From positions 4,727 through 68,726 of the forward strand of contig DATMGU010000071.1 in NCBI GenBank assembly GCA_035555315.1: a stretch of DNA of 64,000 nucleotides. The letters run 5' to 3'. This stretch comes from DATMGU01 sp035555315 (GTDB lineage: Bacteria > Pseudomonadota > Alphaproteobacteria > ATCC43930 > CGMCC-115725). Below, piece after piece: positions 1-8,615 of this stretch. Below the pieces are notes generated by a model. That model did not search any database. It saw nothing but the letters and a program-made list of their open reading frames with translations, and had not been told where the DNA came from. The position numbers and the translations under genes are program-made. Positions within the stretch are counted from its first letter, which is position 1. Every line of letters begins with the position of its first letter.

Positions 1-961
1 TGTCGTAGGCCGCCATCGCCGCGGCGAAAAAGATCAGCGACACCAGATCGAGGGCATTGGTCGCCATCGCGCCGGACAGCAGCCGCGCCACCCGCTCGTT
101 GGCGCCGACCCGCCCGGCGATGTCGCCGGCATGCCGCTGGTTGAAGAATTCGATGGGCAGCGACATCACATGCCAAAAGAAGCGACTGATCATGGTGACC
201 GCGATCTTCGTCTGCAGCCGCAGCAGCAGCGATTGCTGCAGCGTCGTGATGAGCATCCGCGCGAGGGCGGTGGCCGCCATGCCGATCAGCAACGGCGTGA
301 GCCAGCCGCGAGCCCCCCCGATCAGGATGTCATCGACGAAGATCTTCGAGAATGCCGGGATGACGATGCCGGGCACGACCAGGGAGGCGCTGACCAGCAG
401 CAGAAGCAGCGCCGACCGCTTGGAGCGGCGCACCACCCGTGCCAGCACGCTGAACACAGCCGGTTTGTGCCCGCTTTTGCGGAAATTCTCGCCAGGTTCG
501 AGGGCCAGCACAACGCCCGTGAAGGATTCACCGAACTCCTGCATGGTCACGCGCCGCCGTCCCTCGGCCGGATCGTTCAGATAGGCACGGTCCCGGCTCA
601 GGCCCTCGAGCACGAGGAAATGATTGAAGTTCCAGTGGATGATGCACGGCATCGGGATGTCGCCGAGCGTCGAGGGCTCCTTCTTGAAGCCACGGGCGGC
701 CAACCCGAAGCCGCGCGCCGCCTTGACGACGTTGCTGGCCTTGCTGCCGTCACGCGACACGCCGCAGGCGACCCGGAGCTGTTCCAGCGGGACCCAGATG
801 CCGTGATAGGCGAGGATGATGGCGAGCGAGGCGGCGCCGCATTCCACCGCCTCCATCTGCAGAATGGTGGGCGTCCGCCGTATCCGAGGGCCACGCCAAG
901 GGACCAGGGCGGCCAGTATGCGACGGAGCAGCGACGGCCCGGTGGCCTCGTCCTCGCTCAT
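1..961 (-). CDS. NHLM/C39-type peptidase-ABC peptide exporter (partial)
   Basis: Inner-membrane exporter that cleaves a double-glycine-type leader from a small peptide and pumps the peptide out. The visible 320 residues hold an N-terminal C39 cysteine peptidase: oxyanion Gln35 and Cys41 in QMEAVECGAASL, His114 in HWNFNHF and Asp130 in LNDPA. The first membrane segments follow from about residue 183 (LLLLLVSASLVVPGIVIP). The gene runs off the window, so the ATPase domain is not seen. The ATG lies directly after the hlyD-like stop (TAG-ATG, no gap), which implies a single operon. The layout (HlyD adaptor first, then peptidase-ABC) resembles the NHLM bacteriocin-export systems. The peptidase domain is clear; assignment to NHLM rather than another C39 exporter is inferred. 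Confidence 0.85.
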   Translation of the reverse strand, partial: MSEDEATGPSLLRRILAALVPWRGPRIRRTPTILQMEAVECGAASLAIILAYHGIWVPLEQLRVACGVSRDGSKASNVVKAARGFGLAARGFKKEPSTLGDIPMPCIIHWNFNHFLVLEGLSRDRAYLNDPAEGRRRVTMQEFGESFTGVVLALEPGENFRKSGHKPAVFSVLARVVRRSKRSALLLLLVSASLVVPGIVIPAFSKIFVDDILIGGARGWLTPLLIGMAATALARMLITTLQQSLLLRLQTKIAVTMISRFFWHVMSLPIEFFNQRHAGDIAGRVGANERVARLLSGAMATNALDLVSLIFFAAAMAAYD

Positions 962-2230
962 CTAGCCGTCACTGCCGCTCAATCGCCTCACGAGCGGGAC
1001 GATAAGGTCCAAAGGACGCCGTTCGCGGGTAATGATCTCGGCATGGGCGAGCGTGCCGGCGGTGAGCCGCAACGGCGGCCCGTGGCCCGACGACCAGCGA
1101 TAACCGCTCGCCGCCGCCGGGTCGATCGTCAGCTGCACGGTGGTCCCGTAGAGCACGCCCATCTGGGCGAACCGCTTGACCAGCTCGCCGTTATGCAAGG
1201 TCGCCGCCATGCCTTCGGGGGACGCCGGAAAATCCGCGACGGTCACGACCGTGCCGACCAGCACGCCATATTCCTCGCGCTTCACCGTCGAGGGCTCGAT
1301 CCTGACCTCCATGCCGGGTTTGACCGTCTTGCCGGAATTGGCCGGCAGATAGAGGATCGCCTGCAGCGTGTCCCCGCCCGTCTCGATCGCCGCCACGGGC
1401 ATCCCCATGGCGAGCACCGCGCCTGACGATCCCTTGATCTCGGTGACCCGCCCCGTGGCGGGGCTGGTGATCCGCGTCTCGCGGTCGAGCGCATCGGCCT
1501 GCTGCTCGGCCTCCCGGTGGGCATCGTCGAGACGGAACTGCGAGACCAGCCGGTCATGCGCCCGTTGCGTATCGCGGTCGAGAGTGGCGGCCTCGAGGCC
1601 CAGGATTTCGGTGCGGGCATCGGTGATGCGCTGGCGGACGGTATAGAGTTCGACGCGCATCTGCTCGAGATCGGGCTGGGTCGCGAGGCCCTGTTTGGGC
1701 ATCCCCTCCCCTATCTTGATGCTGCTTGCCAGCACCGCCGCGCGGTCGGTCGCGGCGGCGATCGTCTGGTCGAGACCCGCTTTCCGCGCGGCGAGGTTCG
1801 CCGTCTTGACCGCCCGCTCCTGGTCGATCGCGGCCACGAGGTCGGCGTGCTCCCGTTCGCGCTCATGGACCACGGCGACGGCGGCGGCGTGGCGCTGTTC
1901 GAGGCCGGCCTGGGAAAGATGGGCGATCACTTGGCCTTCGGTCACCCTGTCGCCGACAGCGACATCGATCGAGGTCAGGCGCCCGCCCATGGCGGCGACC
2001 GCATCGATGATCTTGCCGCTATCGCCGATCAAGAGGCCTTCGCCGGCCACCCGTGTCGGAATCCGCCCGAGAACACCCCACGCGACGAGGGCGGCGATGG
2101 CGAGTGCGATCACCCCCGTGCCAAGCCAATCCACCGGTCGCGTGATGCCGACGAGCTTGTCGAGCTGGTCGGGCGAGGAGAGCCGCTCGATCGCGGCGTC
2201 GCGGAAGATGCGCTCCGATTGCCGGCTCAT
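962..2230 (-). CDS. HlyD-family membrane fusion protein of the peptide exporter
   Basis: Periplasmic adaptor (422 aa) that links the peptidase-ABC exporter encoded immediately downstream to the outer envelope. It has a short cytoplasmic N-terminus, one membrane helix at about residues 38-56, a first lipoyl half (about 60-105), an alpha-helical hairpin rich in Glu, Arg and Ala (about 108-255) and a second lipoyl half starting near the motif ITSPATGRVTEI. The C-terminal barrel ends in basic residues. The length and the position next to a C39 exporter match NHLM-type HlyD proteins. Its ATG overlaps the stop of an upstream small reading frame as ATGA, and no good Shine-Dalgarno is visible before it, so translation may be coupled to that upstream frame. 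Confidence 0.85.
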   Translation of the reverse strand: MSRQSERIFRDAAIERLSSPDQLDKLVGITRPVDWLGTGVIALAIAALVAWGVLGRIPTRVAGEGLLIGDSGKIIDAVAAMGGRLTSIDVAVGDRVTEGQVIAHLSQAGLEQRHAAAVAVVHEREREHADLVAAIDQERAVKTANLAARKAGLDQTIAAATDRAAVLASSIKIGEGMPKQGLATQPDLEQMRVELYTVRQRITDARTEILGLEAATLDRDTQRAHDRLVSQFRLDDAHREAEQQADALDRETRITSPATGRVTEIKGSSGAVLAMGMPVAAIETGGDTLQAILYLPANSGKTVKPGMEVRIEPSTVKREEYGVLVGTVVTVADFPASPEGMAATLHNGELVKRFAQMGVLYGTTVQLTIDPAAASGYRWSSGHGPPLRLTAGTLAHAEIITRERRPLDLIVPLVRRLSGSDG

Positions 2231-2430
2231 CGGTCACACCACGGCGCAGTCGGCAAGACGCCACCATCCGAAGGACTTCGCCACCGAGGTTTGGCACCCC
2301 AGATCCCGCCGCCGGACAAGTCGACACCCCGCTCCGCTACAACCTGTGCGACTTCGGCCCCCTGATCTACTTTACCCGACAAAGTATTATTCAGCGGTGC
2401 GATGGTCACATGAACGCGGAAAATTGTCAA
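2227..2430 (-). CDS. Candidate small leader-type peptide upstream of hlyD (weak)
   Basis: A 67-codon frame (TTG start at 2430; GTG alternative at 2409, 60 codons) ends in an ATGA overlap with the HlyD gene, which lacks its own ribosome binding site. Its middle contains VDLSGGG, which looks like a double-glycine cleavage context, followed by a short Trp/Arg-rich tail ending WCDR. This would suit the exporter's precursor peptide. Against it: third-position GC is only about 57 percent, far below neighbouring genes, there is no convincing Shine-Dalgarno and I recognise no family. It could be a chance open frame. Listed because position and coupling favour it. Confidence 0.25.
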   Translation of the reverse strand: MTIFRVHVTIAPLNNTLSGKVDQGAEVAQVVAERGVDLSGGGIWGAKPRWRSPSDGGVLPTAPWCDR

Positions 2431-2777
2431 TTTCAGGTAGTGCTGGCGCCATCCATTTTCGCCAGTTTACGGGGCATCGCGAGGGGGCTCAGAGCCGGCG
2501 CGACAAGGGCTTATGCGCGTGGGTTTTCGGGATCGGATTGTGTGACTTTGAATGCATCAATCTCTAGCACGATTTGGCATCATCCGCGCTCGCCGGCCTG
2601 CTCGCAAACGATCGACGCCGAGCCGTCACGGCGCCCGACAGGGTTCGACCCGATGCAGACCTTGGCTCTGGCCGCTCGACGTCCGGCCTCGGTGCCGGAA
2701 GCCGTCATTTGCGCTCGGATCGCAGTGCCGGCTGCTTCGCGCGCCCAAGTAGGTCGTTCAACTCGTCTCTATGCTTC
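2431..2777. other. Intergenic region without a recognised gene
   Basis: 347 bases between the exporter operon and the end of the NTPase-nuclease gene. Base composition is less GC-rich than the surroundings. Open frames here have no ribosome binding site or family resemblance. It presumably carries the minus-strand promoter of the exporter operon, but I see no clear -35/-10 pair. Confidence 0.4.
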
Positions 2778-5456
2778 TCATATGCCGCCGACCGTCTCAG
2801 TTCGCGGCTTGCCGGCCGTTAGGTCAAGTACCACGACATCGATTAGCGCCCGGCGCGCGTCCGGGATGCGTTCCACCAGCACCCGCCGCATCTCGTCGGC
2901 AGTTTTCGGTGCCACAATGCCCTTCGGCAGAGCTTTCAGCCTGCGACCAGACGCAGCCAGTAAATCCCCGAACCAAAGTATGCAATAGATGCCGCGTTGT
3001 TCCGAGCGCCAATCGATTAAGTATTGCGCATCCAGCTGGCCAATAGCGGCATCCCAGACCTCGCCATGCCACTGGCCCTTGACCTCCATCGGCAGTTGCA
3101 ACTGCCCGCGCGCGAACGCCAGATCGGCACGCTTTGTCTTGGGCATGTCTGCCTCAGTGAGGCGTTGGACGTCGTAGCGGGCGAGCTCGGGGCCGATCAT
3201 GGCGGCAAGACGGTCGCGGCAGCGGTTCTCGTCATAGGGGATGCCGGCGTCGCCCCAGAAATCGCGGACCTGATCGATATCATCGCCAACAAGCTTCGCC
3301 TGCGCGACCGCGATCTCCTCAAGCACCAGAGATTTGAGGTCATCTATGTTGAATGGCGGTCCGTCGGTAAGCAATTGGCCCAAGCCCATGGGCGCGAGGG
3401 CTGAGAAATTCTCTTCCGCCCGTTTCTGGAGTTGCTCGGCCGCCATATGCCGGATTAGATCACTATAGCTGTCCTTGGGTTGGCCGATTAGAAACCCCAA
3501 TGCCGCGCTCGCCTCAAGGCTACTATTGTCGGCAAGCCTGCCGAGCAAGGCGCGGAGGAAGTCGGCGGCGTCATAGGAATTGGTATCGCCCGAACCGCTC
3601 CCATCGAGAACGGAGTAAGGCCAAATCATGCGAAATTCCGAGATGATCCATTTGGCTTGAGTAACGTCGATCGGCGAAATGGCACCATGCCGATTCAGCT
3701 GAAAGCGGTTGCGTAAGAACCAGATGAATTCGGGATTGCGGGCACCTACCCCGAAGAGATCGGGAATGACCGCTTCGAAACGCACAAGGACATCTATCGC
3801 AAGCCAGGCGAACAGATGGTCGAAATTGCGAAAAACATTTGTCGCGCGTACTTCGGCGACATCGCGTAACGCGCCGAGCGCGCCGCTGTGCGTGAGACAG
3901 TTGACGAGTTCCATTTCAACTGCGTCGGGGACTTCGGGAAATCGCATGAGCCAGCCCGCTGCCACTGCGCCGCCGGTGGCCTGCCATTTGGGATCATTTG
4001 CGAGTTTGTAGAGGCCGGCAACATGTTCGCAGCCGGCGAAGAGTGAAGGTTCGATCCACAATCGTGCAAAGGCCTCCCGTGCATCCTGCGTCGGCAGCGC
4101 TGCCGCCTCTAGCGCATCAATAAGGGTTGGGAGATCATCATCGTGTCCCCAATCATCATTGTAGCAGAGCAGCAGCCCAAGAATTTTGAGATCGAGTGAG
4201 ATGTCGGCGATTCCCTTGCCGATGCGCATCCGCTCGAATAGCCCTGCCATTAAAGGGAAGCAGAAATTATATGTGACCCCTTTAGCAAACCCCTCACAAA
4301 CCCCGGCTGCGGTGGGCAGATCATTACGATGGAGTACAGCCTCGAAGCCGATAAGGGCATCGCCGCGCAACTCCGGACCGAGCCACTCAGCAACGCGCTC
4401 GATAGGCGGCTGGTCACGTGAAAGGTCGCTGAATGACCCGAAATATGCCTGTGCCGGCTTCAGGATAGCGTTGAAAACACCGGCCCGCAGGTTTGTGCGG
4501 TCGTTTTCGAATTGCCGGCGGTCGGCTGCAAACGCCGCGCGCCGTTTGCGTTCGTACTTTGCGGCGTCTTTCTCCTGCTTCACCTCCCATGCAGGTTTTT
4601 TCGGATTCTCTAGCTTTCGCAAAAATGCCCCAAGCTGCGTGTCGCCACGCCTGAAGCGCTCGGCCGCCTTACGCACCGCCGGATCGAGACCCTCAGGCGA
4701 ACAGGCCAACCGCATTAGATCGCACCAGTCCTCACGTAATGCCGGATCATTGGTGCCGCCGTTCGCAAGTTGATCGAGCGCCCAGACGAGATCATGTGTC
4801 CGCGTCGATACCCCAACAAGCCGACCTTGCAGGTCCATCTCCGTTACCCACAGGCTGTTGTCGATCCGGGCATACTCGAATGCATAGGATTGGACCCCGT
4901 GACGCAGGTTGTCGTGCGTCGACAGTCGATCGACCAAGTCCTTTTTGATGTCTCGGTGAAATTGCCGGGCATGTTGGATCACCCCGAGCCACCGCCATAG
5001 CATCTGACCTTGATCGGGCCCGATCACAGCTTCGTCGATCGCGCGGACGATCAGGTGCGCCACGATCTCGGCGACATCGTTCGAATTCTGCCAGTCGGAC
5101 TCACGCAGGAGGTCAGCATAATCTACGATCAGATCGAGCATACCAGAAAGCCGCGTAGTCTCGATCGCGTCGAGCAACCGGTTATAATGGCGCAAGGTTC
5201 GAGCTCGCCGACCCTTACGACGCGGGAGTGGACAGCTTGTCACCCCCATTTCGGCGAAAAGCACTGCGACAAGCAAATCGTCGGGCACGTCGGCGTTGAT
5301 TTTCTCGATCAAATTGCGGGCGAGGCGCGATGCATCCTCACCGGCCTGATCGAGCAGCGTCTCGATGATAGCTTGCCACCACGTCCGGTTGCGATAGGGC
5401 GTCAGCGCCTCCGCCGCGTCTTGGCGCTCGCGGTAGGTATGGACGGGCGACAGCAC
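2778..5456 (-). CDS. C-terminal part of a frameshifted STAND NTPase-nuclease
   Basis: 892 codons from a GTG at 5456. The frame is really open from about 5491 and continues the protein encoded upstream at 5338-6882, once one base is removed from the G run at 5492-5496. The middle is helical and repeat-like, with many Trp, Leu and Ala residues, and has no named motif. The last about 120 residues contain a PD-(D/E)XK-type signature: Asp in RADLAFARG, then PMEVKGQW (Glu-x-Lys), then GQLDAQYLIDW and a hydrophobic strand YCILWFG. In the repaired protein (about 1367 aa) these fall near residues 1253, 1266 and 1268. Function as a phage-sensing NTPase with a DNA-cutting effector is inferred from this architecture. 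Independent translation of this half is unlikely because no ribosome binding site precedes the GTG. Confidence 0.75.
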   Translation of the reverse strand: MLSPVHTYRERQDAAEALTPYRNRTWWQAIIETLLDQAGEDASRLARNLIEKINADVPDDLLVAVLFAEMGVTSCPLPRRKGRRARTLRHYNRLLDAIETTRLSGMLDLIVDYADLLRESDWQNSNDVAEIVAHLIVRAIDEAVIGPDQGQMLWRWLGVIQHARQFHRDIKKDLVDRLSTHDNLRHGVQSYAFEYARIDNSLWVTEMDLQGRLVGVSTRTHDLVWALDQLANGGTNDPALREDWCDLMRLACSPEGLDPAVRKAAERFRRGDTQLGAFLRKLENPKKPAWEVKQEKDAAKYERKRRAAFAADRRQFENDRTNLRAGVFNAILKPAQAYFGSFSDLSRDQPPIERVAEWLGPELRGDALIGFEAVLHRNDLPTAAGVCEGFAKGVTYNFCFPLMAGLFERMRIGKGIADISLDLKILGLLLCYNDDWGHDDDLPTLIDALEAAALPTQDAREAFARLWIEPSLFAGCEHVAGLYKLANDPKWQATGGAVAAGWLMRFPEVPDAVEMELVNCLTHSGALGALRDVAEVRATNVFRNFDHLFAWLAIDVLVRFEAVIPDLFGVGARNPEFIWFLRNRFQLNRHGAISPIDVTQAKWIISEFRMIWPYSVLDGSGSGDTNSYDAADFLRALLGRLADNSSLEASAALGFLIGQPKDSYSDLIRHMAAEQLQKRAEENFSALAPMGLGQLLTDGPPFNIDDLKSLVLEEIAVAQAKLVGDDIDQVRDFWGDAGIPYDENRCRDRLAAMIGPELARYDVQRLTEADMPKTKRADLAFARGQLQLPMEVKGQWHGEVWDAAIGQLDAQYLIDWRSEQRGIYCILWFGDLLAASGRRLKALPKGIVAPKTADEMRRVLVERIPDARRALIDVVVLDLTAGKPRTETVGGI

Positions 5457-6882
5457 AATGGTTTCTAGCTGGCCCGCCAGATTGGCGACGAGGGGGTGTA
5501 CCTTTTAGTCCTTCGATGAGCAGCAAGCGTAAATGTGTACTGCTTTCCGCCGAGGCGATGATCGTGCCAATCCTGATCGTGAGTGCTGGGATCATCAGGC
5601 CGGCGGCGGCGCGGCTACCCCAATCCGCCGAACGAAAATAGGGGTCTTCCTCGGCAAGCGCGCAAAGCGCGTCGAACAGACAATTGGCCTGACGCGGGGT
5701 CATCGCCCCACTCTCGCCGTAGCGCAGAACACCATAAGGGTCGGCAGCGATCACCCGTTCTGCCATCGCGGGGCTATGATAAGCGAGCCATGCGTGCAGT
5801 CCGCGCAGACTTGCGGGAACGCCGCCGCTACTATGGAGCTGCGCAAGCAAACGGCGTTGCGCGCGCGGTGTCCCAGTTTGCCGCGCTAGCCAGCGCGCAC
5901 CGAGAAACTCGGCGATAACCCGGTGGATCGGCTTCGCTCGCGATGTGCCGACGCTTTGGAACAGCTTGGAGGAGAAGACAGCGCGGGCGGCCCCAGCTTG
6001 TGGCAGCCGCTCAAGGTCGGCGAGCCGGATATCATTTTCTAGGACCTGTGCGGCGCCGGCCGCGCTCGCCGCTTCTTTGCCGGCAAAAAGAAGGCTTGCG
6101 GCGATAGCGCCGACCGCGTCTAAAGCATTGTCCTGGCTAATCTGCGATAGGCCAGCCTCCTGCCGGTCAGTGTCGTGTTCGGGCCAGGTTAGCGTGCAGA
6201 CGCGTCCGAATAGATCGGCCCGGGTTGCCGGTAACTGCGTATCGCTTTCGGCGACCCGGCCCATCGACGCCAGCGTCAGAGGATTGCGATATAGCTCTTC
6301 GAGACCGTGTGTTTCGAGATGGCTGAGGACATGATCAGCGTCGACCGAGGAATGCCGCATGATGAGGAAGCGCTGCGCCTCGTCACGATTCAGGGGCTCG
6401 AGCGTGAAGACATGTGGATCGGTGCCGTAAAGCTGGCGCAGATTGGTGACACTGCGGGCCTGCCATTCGCGCGACCGGCACGAGAGGATGAATTCAGGGG
6501 AACCAGCCTCTTCGAGTTGCGCGAGGATGGCGTCTATGGCGTCGCCCTCGCGCCGAGACATTGCCTCGTCTAGGGCATCGATCAGGAGCGGCCTGCCATC
6601 AGGGATCAGCGTCGCCGGGTTCCTGCTGTTAATGAAGCGCGTCGCTGTGACAGGCCCGACGCCGAGCCTCCGCCCGAGTTCGCACATCAGCTCGCTCTTG
6701 CCCATGCCAGGCTCACCTAGCACGATCAGCTGCCCGCCAAGAGCGAGCATGCCAGCTTCATCGACTTGCTGAGTCTGATTTTCTTTATCGGCAAAGTGAA
6801 GTCGGCGCGGAAAATAAGCTGCCCCTTTCGCTACAATGGCGGGGGACGTGGGCACGTTAGTGCTCAAGATGATTTCTGACAT
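5338..6882 (-). CDS. N-terminal part of a frameshifted STAND/NACHT-like NTPase
   Basis: Encodes the ATPase half of the large protein continued at 2778-5456. It shows a Walker A GEPGMGKS at about residues 56-63, a Walker B with doubled acids LLIDALDEA (about 99-107), a sensor strand FILSCRSREW (about 131-140) and a helical domain with YRNPLTLASMG. This is the order of STAND/NACHT P-loop ATPases. I start at the ATG at 6882 rather than the TTG two codons upstream. After codon 462 the frame turns into Arg/Pro-rich nonsense (PPRRQSGG onward), whereas the alternative frame reads on sensibly as LIEGLKG-TPLVANLAG. The gene stands alone, with lower GC than its neighbours, as expected for an acquired defence gene. 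Confidence 0.75.
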   Translation of the reverse strand: MSEIILSTNVPTSPAIVAKGAAYFPRRLHFADKENQTQQVDEAGMLALGGQLIVLGEPGMGKSELMCELGRRLGVGPVTATRFINSRNPATLIPDGRPLLIDALDEAMSRREGDAIDAILAQLEEAGSPEFILSCRSREWQARSVTNLRQLYGTDPHVFTLEPLNRDEAQRFLIMRHSSVDADHVLSHLETHGLEELYRNPLTLASMGRVAESDTQLPATRADLFGRVCTLTWPEHDTDRQEAGLSQISQDNALDAVGAIAASLLFAGKEAASAAGAAQVLENDIRLADLERLPQAGAARAVFSSKLFQSVGTSRAKPIHRVIAEFLGARWLARQTGTPRAQRRLLAQLHSSGGVPASLRGLHAWLAYHSPAMAERVIAADPYGVLRYGESGAMTPRQANCLFDALCALAEEDPYFRSADWGSRAAAGLMIPALTIRIGTIIASAESSTHLRLLLIEGLKGTPPRRQSGGPARNHCAVARPYLPRAPRRGGGADALSQPDVVASYHRDAARSGR

Positions 6883-7370
6883 GTGCAAGCTGCATGAACT
6901 ACGAAATGTCCCTAGTGACTATATCGGCGCCAACCTCGCAGCTCCCGTTTCATCAGGGCAGAAGGCGAGATTTTCCTGTGTACATGCAGCGAGCAAATAT
7001 ACAAGGGTGGCTGCCGAACCAGAACGGAAAAAAGGAACGTCTGGTAACGGGAACGGCGTAACTGGAAGCGGACCTTCCGCTTCGGCCAACGCCTTCCAGG
7101 CGCCGAGCTTCATGCGCCTTGTTCCTCTACAGGCCGACGGTGGCTGGAAGAGGAGAGGGTACCAGTCAACGCCGCGAATACGTGCCATCTACCGCTGTTG
7201 AGTCATCGGACTGCCACGCCGGCTCAGCCTCAGGGAACCACCCAAAGGCACCGGCGCATGATCCCGGCTCTGGACGCGACATTACCCCATCGGGGTAGAG
7301 TGCGGCATCGGTCCCCGCGCCGCATCGCCCAGCGGCTCAGGGGTCGGCCATTTCGGGGGGAGACGACTCG
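6883..7370. other. Intergenic region, divergent promoters presumed
   Basis: 488 bases between the divergent NTPase and ModA-like genes. Two short overlapping open frames occur on opposite strands, but neither has a ribosome binding site or family resemblance. A small hairpin (TACCCC, ATC loop, GGGGTA) lies at 7283-7297, about 75 bases before the ModA-like start. Nothing else recognised. Confidence 0.4.
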
Positions 7371-8159
7371 ATGATAAAACGGATCTCGGTTTTTCTGGTC
7401 ATCGCCGCGGTGGCGCTGGCGGGTGTCCCGCTGCCCGGCGCCTCGGCAAGCGCGGCGGAAATCCATGTGATCAGTTCGGGTGGCTTCACGCCGGCGTTCC
7501 GGGAGCTGGCACCGGAATACGAGAAGCAATCGGGCAACAAGACCGCGCTGGAGTTGGGGGCGTCGATGGGTGCCACCCCCACCTCCATCCCGAGCCGGCT
7601 TGAGCGCGGCGAGCCGGCGGATGTGCTGCTCATGGTCGGGTACGCCTTGGACCAACTCATAAAGACCGGGCGGGCGCTGCCCGGCAGCCGGGTGGACCTG
7701 TCGCGGTCCAGCATCGGCATGGCGGTGCGCGCCGGTGCGCCCAAGCCCGATATCAGCACCGTCGAAGCGTTCAAGCGCACGCTGCTCAGTGCCAAGTCGA
7801 TCGCCTATTCGGACAGCGCCAGCGGCGTCTATTTGTCCACCGACCTCTTCAAGCGCCTGGGCATCGCCGATCAGGTCAAGGACAAGAGCCGGATGATCCC
7901 GGGCGATCCGGTCGGTGGCGTGGTGGCGAAGGGCGAGGCGGAGATCGGCTTTCAGCAGATCAGCGAGTTGAAGCCGATCCCCGGCATCGACATCGTCGGC
8001 CCCATCCCGGCCGAGGTTCAGCAGGTGACGATCTACGCGGCCGGCATCGCCGCCAACTCGAAGGACCCCGCCGCCGCCAAGACGCTGATCGATTTCCTGG
8101 CATCGCCCGGCGCCGCCACGGCGATCCGCGTGACCGGTATGGAGACGATGCGGCCGTAG
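7371..8159 (+). CDS. ModA-like extracellular substrate-binding protein (orphan)
   Basis: 262-residue periplasmic binding protein of the molybdate/anion type. It has a cleavable signal peptide (MIKRISVFLVIAAVALAG through ASAAE), then the typical opening strand IHVISSGGFTPAFRELAPEYEKQSG, GEPADVLLMVGYALDQL, and near the end GIAANSKDPAAAKTLIDFLASP. A strong Shine-Dalgarno (GGGGGGAG) lies 8 bases before the ATG. No modB or modC permease/ATPase gene is adjacent, so the partner transporter, if any, is elsewhere. This subfamily is often annotated simply as substrate-binding domain-containing protein, so molybdate specificity should not be assumed. The gene is monocistronic, followed by a palindrome and a small Ala-rich protein gene. 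Confidence 0.8.
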   Translation: MIKRISVFLVIAAVALAGVPLPGASASAAEIHVISSGGFTPAFRELAPEYEKQSGNKTALELGASMGATPTSIPSRLERGEPADVLLMVGYALDQLIKTGRALPGSRVDLSRSSIGMAVRAGAPKPDISTVEAFKRTLLSAKSIAYSDSASGVYLSTDLFKRLGIADQVKDKSRMIPGDPVGGVVAKGEAEIGFQQISELKPIPGIDIVGPIPAEVQQVTIYAAGIAANSKDPAAAKTLIDFLASPGAATAIRVTGMETMRP

Positions 8160-8206
8160 GGCATCAGAGGCGGATGGTTCGGGCGACATACCCGGCGAGG
8201 CGACAC

Positions 8207-8227
8207 ACCTTAAGGAACCCTTAAGGT
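8207..8227. promoter_or_regulatory. Perfect 9-bp inverted repeat, operator candidate
   Basis: ACCTTAAGG, a 3-base spacer AAC, then CCTTAAGGT: a perfect dyad of 9-bp arms. No U-run follows, so it is not a standard terminator. It lies about 80 bases upstream of the small Ala-rich gene and 48 bases after the ModA-like stop, a position suited to a repressor site. Confidence 0.45.
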
Positions 8228-8307
8228 CTGCCGTGGGAAGCTGTCCATGCGCCGGAGTCGATGCCGCGCCGCGGACCGGCAACTGTACCCCCATCCAGGA
8301 TACCATC

Positions 8308-8598
8308 ATGAGCGCGATCACCTCGGTTTCCAGCCTGATTTCCTCCGGCGCCTCCACGAGCGGCAGCAGCGCGGCGGCGACCGCCTCGCAGAAGCTCGCG
8401 ACGGACAAGGCCACTTCGGCGAAAGACGCGACGGCCTCGCAGACGGCCGCCGCTCTCGTCGCCACGGACCAATCCGACAAAGCCGCCGCTTCCAAGCTGC
8501 AGGCGGACCAAGCCGCCGCCGCGACGGCCGCGGCGACGGCGAAGACGGCCGCCGCTCAACTCTCCAAGGACCAAAACTCGGTCGACGTCACCGCCTGA
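8308..8598 (+). CDS. Small Ala/Ser/Thr/Lys-rich hypothetical protein
   Basis: 96 residues of low complexity, almost entirely Ala, Ser, Thr, Lys, Asp and Gln, with a hydrophobic-poor helical pattern (LQADQAAAATAAATAK). No Cys, no Trp, no signal peptide and no membrane segment. The ATG at 8308 is chosen because CCAGGA precedes it by 7 bases; an upstream in-frame start lacks a ribosome binding site. The composition resembles small coiled or disordered stress-type proteins, but no function can be assigned. A palindrome upstream may regulate it. Confidence 0.6.
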   Translation: MSAITSVSSLISSGASTSGSSAAATASQKLATDKATSAKDATASQTAAALVATDQSDKAAASKLQADQAAAATAAATAKTAAAQLSKDQNSVDVTA

Positions 8599-8615
8599 CT
8601 CGCCGCCCGGCTTGG

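Noticed and set aside
131..1426. Plus-strand open frame of 431 codons opposite the exporter genes
   Set aside because: Arg/His/Asp-rich translation without any motif; it is the antisense shadow of the peptidase-ABC and HlyD genes, which have clear motifs.
6919..7188. Minus-strand 89-codon frame upstream of the NTPase gene
   Set aside because: No ribosome binding site, no recognisable family, and an equally long frame on the other strand covers it.
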